In this document: in pieces, positions 13,932 through 19,592 of the stretch | Layout of the letters: every line of letters starts with the position of its first letter | Numbering within the stretch: the first letter of the stretch is position 1 | Origin: UBA5336 sp964625835 | GTDB taxonomy: Bacteria > Pseudomonadota > Alphaproteobacteria > Caulobacterales > Hyphomonadaceae | Direction of reading: 5' to 3' | Assembly (NCBI GenBank): GCA_964625835.1 | Contig: CAZVES010000033.1 | Coordinates: forward strand, 1-19,592 | Length of the DNA stretch: 19,592 bases | The notes under the pieces: generated by a model | What the model was told of the DNA's origin: nothing | Seen by the model: the letters and a program-made list of their open reading frames with translations, nothing else | Database searches by the model: none | Translations under genes and position numbers: made by a program

Positions 13932-14858
13932 TCAGGCCTGGGCCGGCTGCCCGGAATTTGCGCGGATCGCGCGCTGGATGATGCGCGACCAGTTCAGAAG
14001 CGAGATCAGGTGGGCGTAGATCGCGCCCACGGCGCCATTGTTCTTCAGTTCCATGAACTGCTCGGGCGGGAGCGCATTGAGCTTCTCCTCCGAAACGGCC
14101 CAGTAGTCGGCGATCTTCTGCTGTTCGCCGGCGGGATTGCCCTGTGCATCGCGCGGCTGGAAGGCCACCGATTTCTGCTCAAACAGGTCGAACTTTTTCA
14201 GGATGTCGGCAAATTCGGAGGTCGCGCGGCGCTGGCGCTCGAATTCCTTGCAGAATTCGATCGCGTCATTGGTGAACTTCGACGGTTGCCCGTTCTCGAA
14301 GAATGCCACTTCCGGCTGGTCGGAAACCATGGGTGCGCCACGGTCGACACACAGCAACAGCCTGTCAGAATTGTTGTCAGCGGCAAACACGAACGGGTAG
14401 CGACGCACAAAGGCGGGGACATAATAGTCCTGTTCGGTGAAGCCTTCGTTCGTGACGAACAGGTTCTGCCCCTGGCGAACGCCCATGACAGCGACGGGCA
14501 CGCGCTCCTCGCCAACAAAGATCACGGGATAAGCCGAAGCGGCCATGCCGAACTCTGTGACGGTGACGGGAACCGCGTGGGCCTCGCGCAGGAAGCCGAA
14601 GGGCTGCTGGATCTGGCGCACGCCAAGGTTGCCGTGGGATTCCGGGGACAGCGGCTCGGGTTTCTTGTAGAACAGCACATTGCCGGTCAGCTGGGCTCCG
14701 CCGGCCGGGGCGCCGGGATTGCCCTGCGGCATGGCCTGGCCCGGCTGGGCGGCCATCGGGCCACCGGGTTGGCCAGGCTGTCCGGGTTGGCCCGGCTGCA
14801 TCGGAGCGCCGGGCTGGCCAGGAGGTTGGTTCGGTGGCGTGTTCGGGTTGTTGTCCAC
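13932..14858 (-). CDS. SapC family protein with proline/glycine/glutamine-rich N-terminal tail
   Basis: A 308-residue protein. From about residue 60 it matches the SapC family: LFYKKPEPLSPESHG, the AYPVIFVGEE and VPVAVMGVR segments, a YVPAFVRRYPFVFA block, then LLLCVDRGAP and a C-terminal helical part. SapC-like proteins are named after a Campylobacter S-layer-associated protein; in alphaproteobacteria the function is unknown, often near TonB receptor or tryptophan halogenase genes, neither of which is seen here. The first 58 residues are a low-complexity tail with PGQPGQPGQPGGP repeats, longer than in usual family members. No signal peptide is visible. The GTG start has GAGGAG about 7 nt upstream. 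A terminator follows the gene. Confidence 0.9.
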   Translation of the reverse strand: MDNNPNTPPNQPPGQPGAPMQPGQPGQPGQPGGPMAAQPGQAMPQGNPGAPAGGAQLTGNVLFYKKPEPLSPESHGNLGVRQIQQPFGFLREAHAVPVTVTEFGMAASAYPVIFVGEERVPVAVMGVRQGQNLFVTNEGFTEQDYYVPAFVRRYPFVFAADNNSDRLLLCVDRGAPMVSDQPEVAFFENGQPSKFTNDAIEFCKEFERQRRATSEFADILKKFDLFEQKSVAFQPRDAQGNPAGEQQKIADYWAVSEEKLNALPPEQFMELKNNGAVGAIYAHLISLLNWSRIIQRAIRANSGQPAQA

Positions 14859-14985
14859 GGGTCTGCTCCTCGTCTCGTGCGGCGGACGCTTAGCGGATTA
14901 GGCGGCCTCCTACAACCGCCGCTCCGCAGAGTCAGGCGGTTAAATTCCCTTTACGGGACCTGCGGCACAATTCACCCTGCCCTCC

Positions 14986-16923
14986 ATGCTTGGAAAGTGT
15001 GTTTGTCAATTCACATCGGCCTTCGCCATGCTCGCCCTTGTCGTCGCGACACCGGCCTGCAGCGGGGACCCGAGCCAGCCGTCTCGCCGCGTGGAGGCCG
15101 AGGCGACCGGGCTCTTCGAAACGCTTGCCCTCATGGAGATTTCCGGATCGCCGGAAACCCTGACCCGGCTTGGTCTCCCAAGGAACCTTCTGGATGTCGA
15201 CACCAACGCCCTGATCGGAGACCGGTCCCAGGCGGCCTTCGAGCGACAGCGGCTCAGGCGTATCGAGGCGCTGAGACTTCTGGAGGAAATGCCCCTGGCA
15301 CCTCTGGGCAGCCGGCTTCGCGGTCACCAGGAGATGGTGTTGCGCACCTATGACCGCGCCGTGCGCGTCGGCGAATTCGGCCATGGCCGGGTCCTGCTCG
15401 GCAATGCTTACCCCTACATCGTCGACCATCGCAGCGGGGCGTGGGTGGATCTGGTGGACCTGCTGGTGACCCGCCAGCGCGTGTCGGATGCCGATGATGC
15501 GGGCGACTACCTGCTCAGGCTGGCCCAGCTGGCCAGCGCCATGGAAGACGAGCGCCTCCGGCTGCTGGCCGATGCCAGGGCCGGGGTGCAGCCGCCGCGC
15601 TTTGTCCTCGAAAAGCTGACGGAGCGCCTGCAGGCCGACATGGCGGTCCCGATCGACGAGGATCCGATCATCCTTGCCTATGAAGACCAGCTGACCGGCC
15701 TGATTGGCGAGCCGCCGGAAACCCGCCGGGCCTTCCGCAAGGAAGCCGTGGACCTGATGCGCGAACGGGTGCGCCCGGCCTATGGCAACCTCATCGAAAC
15801 AATCGATGAGATCAAAGACGACGCGACGGACGTACCGGGCGTTTGGACCCTGCCAGAGGGCGACAGTTATTACGACGCCGTGCTTGCCGTGCACACAAGG
15901 GGGACCGTGTCGGCTGAAAGCCTTCATCGTGAGGCGCGCGCCCGCGTGGACGATCTCAGCGCCGAGCTGGTGGCAAGGCTGAGCGAACTGGACGCGGAAA
16001 CGCCTGCCGTAGACGTCGCCGCTGCCACTGAGGGCGCAGAGCCGCAGGACGAGGCTGGCGAAGACAATTCCGGGCCGTCGACCCTGGGCGAAAGGCTGGC
16101 CGCCTTGGGTATGCGCGAGGATCAGGCCTATCCGAACACGCCGGAAGGGCGCGATGAGCTGGCCGGTAACCTGCGCGCAAGTCTCGGCCGGGCGAAAGTG
16201 GCCATGGAGAACTGGATCGCCCGGCAACCGGATATGGACGTCACGGTGAGGATCACCTCGCCGCGCAAGCGCCTGCCGGCGGCCGCCCTCTACACGCCGC
16301 CCACGCCCGACGGGGCCGACCCGGGCATCTTGTTTGTGGATGGTCGGAACTTGTCGCGATGGCCCCGCTATGCCATCCCCGCGCTGGTGTTGCACGAGAC
16401 TGTTCCGGGCCACCACACCGAAGCGACCTTCGCCATGGAGACCGCCGAACTGCCGCTGATCCGCCAGCTGATGTGGCACACGGGTTATGGAGAAGGCTGG
16501 GCGACCTATGCCGAGCGACTTGGCCTGGAGGCCGGCGTCTTTGCCGACGACCCGCTGGCCGAAATCGGCATCCTGCAGAGCCAGTTGTTCAGCGCGGCGC
16601 GTCAAGTGGTTGATACGGGAATCCATCGAATGCGCTGGGAGCGCCAGGAGGCGATCGACTATCTGGTCCAGACAACCGGCCTGCCTGAGGAGGCCATGAT
16701 CGAAGAGGTCGACAGGATCGTGGTCTGGCCGGGGCAGGCGTGCGCCTACACTGCTGGCGCGAACGAAATCTCGGCGATCCGGGCCCGCGCCAGGGCCGTT
16801 GTGGGGCCGGCTTTCGATCCGGCCGCCTTTCACTACACGCTGCTGGCGGGCGGCCCGCGGCCGCTGGAACAGGTGGAGGCAGACATGGAGCGCTGGTACG
16901 AGGCCCAGATGGCCGTTCGCTGA
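14986..16923 (+). CDS. DUF885 family protein, putative zinc metallopeptidase, exported
   Basis: A 645-residue protein of the DUF885 family. The metal-binding motif is HETVPGHH at residues 470-477, corresponding to the family HExxPGHH, followed about 28 residues later by GYGEGWATYAERLG, which also holds a conserved glutamate. The C-terminus has the family segment VWPGQACAYTAG. An N-terminal hydrophobic stretch ending LVVATPAC suggests export, possibly as a lipoprotein, though TPAC is a poor lipobox. An acidic, alanine-rich linker (about residues 343-368) interrupts the middle. The start at 14986 has no clear Shine-Dalgarno; an ATG at 15028 would leave just the hydrophobic core. Substrate is unknown; relatives are annotated as dipeptidyl-type peptidases without much evidence. 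Confidence 0.9.
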   Translation: MLGKCVCQFTSAFAMLALVVATPACSGDPSQPSRRVEAEATGLFETLALMEISGSPETLTRLGLPRNLLDVDTNALIGDRSQAAFERQRLRRIEALRLLEEMPLAPLGSRLRGHQEMVLRTYDRAVRVGEFGHGRVLLGNAYPYIVDHRSGAWVDLVDLLVTRQRVSDADDAGDYLLRLAQLASAMEDERLRLLADARAGVQPPRFVLEKLTERLQADMAVPIDEDPIILAYEDQLTGLIGEPPETRRAFRKEAVDLMRERVRPAYGNLIETIDEIKDDATDVPGVWTLPEGDSYYDAVLAVHTRGTVSAESLHREARARVDDLSAELVARLSELDAETPAVDVAAATEGAEPQDEAGEDNSGPSTLGERLAALGMREDQAYPNTPEGRDELAGNLRASLGRAKVAMENWIARQPDMDVTVRITSPRKRLPAAALYTPPTPDGADPGILFVDGRNLSRWPRYAIPALVLHETVPGHHTEATFAMETAELPLIRQLMWHTGYGEGWATYAERLGLEAGVFADDPLAEIGILQSQLFSAARQVVDTGIHRMRWERQEAIDYLVQTTGLPEEAMIEEVDRIVVWPGQACAYTAGANEISAIRARARAVVGPAFDPAAFHYTLLAGGPRPLEQVEADMERWYEAQMAVR

Positions 16924-16990
16924 ACCGGGACAGGCCCGTTTCGCCCGCAGATGGGCCCGCGGGCGCCGCAAAGATGACAGATTGGAGAGG

Positions 16991-17000
16991 CTCAATTGAG
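16991..17000. repeat. Perfect 10-bp palindrome CTCAATTGAG upstream of the vWA gene
   Basis: Located in the 106-nt gap between the DUF885 gene and the vWA lipoprotein gene, 30 nt before the latter's ATG. It could be an operator or chance; there is no further evidence. Confidence 0.25.
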
Positions 17001-17029
17001 GCCACTCGAAAACAAGATTGGGGAAGACC

Positions 17030-18748
17030 ATGACAAAGAAAATCGCGTTCCTGCTGGCCGGTGCCGCGAGCCTTGCCGTGCTGAGTGCCTGCGAAGACCC
17101 TGGCGAGGTCTATGAGGGCGAACCGGGCGAGGTCACCGATGCGGTCGCGCCACCGGCGCCGCCACCTCCACCGCCCCCGCCGTCTCCGCAGCCGATGGCG
17201 GAAATGTCGGCGGGCCTGCATTCCAGAGCGGCTCCGACGGCCGGCATGGCACCGCCCCAGATGCAGCCACAGCCCATGCCCGGCGACATCGACCGGGAAC
17301 GCTTCGAGGATGTGGAGCCCAACCCTGTGAAGCTGGTGTCGGAGGAGCCGGTGAGCACATTTTCCATCGATGTGGACACCGCCAGCTATGCGGTCGCGCG
17401 GCGCTACCTGAACAATGGAACGCTGCCCCCGAAGGATGCGGTGCGCATTGAGGAGATGATCAACTATTTCGATTATAGCTATCCCGTGCCGGATGGCTCG
17501 GGATCGCCTTTCTCGACCAATGTGAATGTCGCGCCGAGCCCGTGGGCCGAGGGCCGCCACCTGATGCAGGTCGGTATTCAGGGCTTTGATATCGAGCCTG
17601 ACGAGCGCCCACCGCTCAATCTCACCCTGCTTATCGACGTGTCCGGGTCCATGGGCCAGCAAAACAAGCTGCCCCTCGCCAAGAACGCGCTGGGTCTGCT
17701 GATCGACGAAATGACCGCGGACGACACGATCTCGATCGCAGTCTATGCCGGCGCAGCGGGCCAGGTGCTCGAGCCCACGGCGGCGAGCGAGGCCAACAAG
17801 GGCAAGATCCTGGCGGCGTTCGAGAACCTGAATGCGGGCGGCTCGACCGCTGGCGGGGAGGGCCTGCGCCTGGCCTACAGCCTGGCAGAGCAGAACTTCA
17901 ACGCCGAGGGCGTCAATCGCGTGATGCTGCTGACCGATGGCGATTTCAATGTCGGCATAGCCGATCCCGAACGGCTGGAGGATTTCGTCTCCCGCAAGCG
18001 CGAGACGGGCATTTATCTCTCCGTGCTCGGTTTCGGTGAAGGCAATTACAATGACGCGCTGATGCAGAAGATCGCCCAGACCGGCAACGGGATGGCCAGC
18101 TATGTGGACACGCTGAATGAGGCACGGAAGGTCCTCAATGACGACCTGACAGGAAACCTGTTTCCGATCGCCGATGACGTGAAGATCCAGGTCGAGTTCA
18201 ATCCGGCCCGCGTCGCCGAGTATCGCCTGATCGGTTATGAGACGCGGATGCTGAACCGGGAAGACTTCAACAATGACGCCGTCGATGCCGGTGATATTGG
18301 CGCGGGCGCTTCGGTCACGGCGATCTATGAGATCGTCCAGGTCGGCTCCGATGCGCGCATGATCGACGAGAGCCGTTACCAGCCGAGCGAGCCGCCGGCG
18401 GCCAACTCCAATGAACTGGCCTTTCTGAAGCTGCGCCAGAAGCTTCCGGGCGCAGAGACATCGACCTTGTCGACGCGACCCATCACGCTCGACGATGTTC
18501 GCGAAAGCATCGAGGAGAGCCCCCAATGGGCGCGCTTTGCGACCGCCGTTGCCGGATATGGCCAGCTCCTGCGCGGGGACCCCTATGTCGGCGACTGGAG
18601 CTTTGACGAAGTGATCGCGCTCGCCCAGTCGGCGAAGGGAGAGGACCCCTTCGGCTATCGCGCCGAATTCATCAATCTCGCCCGGCTGGCCGGGACCGCT
18701 GCGGCCCAGGCCCGGCTGGAGACGGAAGGTTCCGGCGGCCCCGACTGA
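17030..18748 (+). CDS. YfbK-type von Willebrand factor A domain lipoprotein
   Basis: A 572-residue protein with a lipoprotein signal (lipobox LSAC, lipid-modified C21), so anchored in the envelope. After a run of prolines (about residues 41-55) comes the YfbK N-terminal domain (about 115-175, with STFSIDVDTASYAVARRYL). The vWA domain follows (about 195-375) with an intact MIDAS: DVSGSMG starting at D203, the threonine in GGSTAGGEGL, and TDGDFNVG with D303. The C-terminal DUF3520-like domain spans about 385-565. vWA domains bind metal and mediate protein contacts; the cellular role of YfbK proteins is not established. The ATG at 17030 has GGGGAAG upstream and was chosen over a TTG four codons earlier. 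A GC-rich hairpin follows the gene. Confidence 0.93.
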   Translation: MTKKIAFLLAGAASLAVLSACEDPGEVYEGEPGEVTDAVAPPAPPPPPPPPSPQPMAEMSAGLHSRAAPTAGMAPPQMQPQPMPGDIDRERFEDVEPNPVKLVSEEPVSTFSIDVDTASYAVARRYLNNGTLPPKDAVRIEEMINYFDYSYPVPDGSGSPFSTNVNVAPSPWAEGRHLMQVGIQGFDIEPDERPPLNLTLLIDVSGSMGQQNKLPLAKNALGLLIDEMTADDTISIAVYAGAAGQVLEPTAASEANKGKILAAFENLNAGGSTAGGEGLRLAYSLAEQNFNAEGVNRVMLLTDGDFNVGIADPERLEDFVSRKRETGIYLSVLGFGEGNYNDALMQKIAQTGNGMASYVDTLNEARKVLNDDLTGNLFPIADDVKIQVEFNPARVAEYRLIGYETRMLNREDFNNDAVDAGDIGAGASVTAIYEIVQVGSDARMIDESRYQPSEPPAANSNELAFLKLRQKLPGAETSTLSTRPITLDDVRESIEESPQWARFATAVAGYGQLLRGDPYVGDWSFDEVIALAQSAKGEDPFGYRAEFINLARLAGTAAAQARLETEGSGGPD

Positions 18749-18771
18749 GCCAGGCCCTTCGCCAAACTCAA

Positions 18772-18810
18772 GGCCCCGCGCGCTTTCCCGGCCCGCGGGG
18801 CCGTTCATTT
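18772..18810 (+). terminator. Probable terminator after the vWA lipoprotein gene
   Basis: A perfect 9-bp stem, GGCCCCGCG (18772-18780) with CGCGGGGCC (18794-18802), and a 13-nt loop. The tail GTTCATTT is only moderately T-rich, so termination strength is uncertain. Confidence 0.6.
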
Positions 18811-18891
18811 GCGCCGGGCAGGTCGCTTTCGCCGGGTGCGGCACTATGTCAAAGCCACCCCGCTGTTCCCGAAACCCCGAAAGGAATTTCC

Positions 18892-19410
18892 ATGAAAATC
18901 AAGGACCGTCCCGAATACGCCTCCAAGCCAAATCCCCTGACTGCGGCGCCGACTGACACGATCCGCGCTGCCGTAGCGCGCATGTCGGAGATGAATTACG
19001 GCGCGGTCGTTGTGGTCGACGCCTCGCGCAAGGTGCTGGGAATGGTCACCGAGCGCGACATCATGAAACGCGTAGTGAATGCGGGCATCGACGCGGACAA
19101 CACGCCAGTCAGCGAGATCATGACGTCCGATGTGCGCGTCGCGCGCGAGGAAGATGACCTGCTGGTGTGGATGCGCATGATGTCCAATGAGCGCTTCCGG
19201 CGCCTTCCCGTGGTCGATGACAACGGCAAGCTGGTCTCGATCGTCACCCAGGGCGATTTTGTGTCCTACACCTGGCCCGACCTGATGAGCCAGGCGATGA
19301 CCTTCGCCCGATCCACCGTGTCGACCAATTATCCGATTTTCCTGATCCTCGGCGCGGGCCTCCTCTACTCGATCATCATTGCCGCTGCGGTCGTCGCCGC
19401 ATTCAGCTGA
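18892..19410 (+). CDS. CBS-pair protein with C-terminal membrane anchor
   Basis: A 172-residue protein. Two CBS motifs form one Bateman module: the first at about residues 13-62 (YGAVVVVDASRKVLGMVTERDI) and the second at about 76-126 (VSEIM, then RRLPVVDDNGKLVSIVTQGD). Such modules bind adenosine nucleotides or related ligands and usually regulate an attached or partner protein. No catalytic domain is present. Residues 148-170 form one strongly hydrophobic segment, so the CBS pair is probably tethered to the inner membrane facing the cytoplasm. The start has AAAGGA about 6 nt before the ATG. It is separated from the vWA gene by a likely terminator, so it is probably its own unit. Confidence 0.88.
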   Translation: MKIKDRPEYASKPNPLTAAPTDTIRAAVARMSEMNYGAVVVVDASRKVLGMVTERDIMKRVVNAGIDADNTPVSEIMTSDVRVAREEDDLLVWMRMMSNERFRRLPVVDDNGKLVSIVTQGDFVSYTWPDLMSQAMTFARSTVSTNYPIFLILGAGLLYSIIIAAAVVAAFS

Positions 19411-19592
19411 TCCCTGGCCGTCCCGGGGGCTTGGGTGAGGCCCGGTCCGTCGGGGTGCGTCCCCGCAAGGCGGTCGGGGCCCTCGGGGTGTCTCATGGAA
19501 GGTCTGCTCGGTGGCTCCCTTAGCCTGCAAGCGCGGGCGCCCCCGGCGGATCAGCCGTGCCTGGCGGCGGCCAGCCGTGATTGAGCACGGTG
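19411..19592. other. Unassigned GC-rich end of the window with nested inverted repeats
   Basis: I see no gene that I can support. CCGGGGGC (19423-19430) can pair with GCCCCCGG (19539-19546). Inside lies a long imperfect stem (19439-19449 with 19471-19481) around a perfect 5-bp one (19451-19455 with 19461-19465). A further hairpin, CCGTG-N6-CACGG (19575-19590), touches the window edge. No T-tract follows any of them within the window. Confidence 0.35.

Noticed and set aside
14932..17031. Long minus-strand open frame antisense to the DUF885 gene
   Set aside because: Its translation is Arg/Gly/His-rich low-quality sequence without domains; it is a high-GC shadow of the real gene, as are similar frames opposite infB and the vWA gene.

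Overview
The window is about 19.6 kb of GC-rich, tightly packed bacterial chromosome. Gene content and protein style point to an alphaproteobacterium of the Maricaulales/Hyphomonadales-Caulobacterales side: a fused YlxR-L7Ae protein after nusA, a SapC-family protein, a ScsB/DsbD-like reductase beside a single-cysteine redoxin, a DUF2853 protein and a YfbK-type vWA lipoprotein. The lineage is inferred from protein style only. I see no insertion sequence, phage gene, CRISPR array, tRNA or rRNA.

Region 1 (1-7200) is the translation/transcription core. A cold-shock protein gene with a strongly folded leader comes first. It is followed by rimP, nusA, ylxR-L7Ae and infB on the plus strand. Between cspA and rimP an apparent promoter lies upstream of an intrinsic terminator, so the rimP operon seems to be read through a terminator. 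The usual continuation infB-rbfA-truB is broken: rbfA is absent and truB sits on the opposite strand, with only 6 nt between the stop codons.

Region 2 (7200-9820), minus strand, holds a DUF2853 protein and then argD followed closely by a DUF4105 membrane-anchored protein.

Region 3 (9820-10480) is the longest stretch without a convincing protein gene, and it is the most interesting part. It contains what looks like two convergent small RNA genes. The plus-strand one (about 9998-10129) has a 23-bp inverted repeat next to its -35 box, a 21-bp hairpin with a C-rich loop, and a strong terminator. The minus-strand one (about 10209-10134) has a promoter with a 17-bp spacer, a Shine-Dalgarno followed by a four-codon ORF, and its own terminator. 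The two predicted 3' ends lie only a few bases apart.

Region 4 (10480-14860) is about envelope redox. A small secreted protein of unknown function overlaps at its 3' end with a periplasmic redoxin. Next comes a three-module DsbD/ScsB-like electron transporter that could reduce that redoxin. SapC, with an unusual collagen-like N-terminal tail and a clear terminator, lies upstream on the same strand.

Region 5 (14986-19410), plus strand, holds a DUF885 metallopeptidase-like lipoprotein candidate, a YfbK-type vWA lipoprotein and a CBS-pair protein with a C-terminal membrane anchor. The last 180 bases contain only GC-rich inverted repeats.
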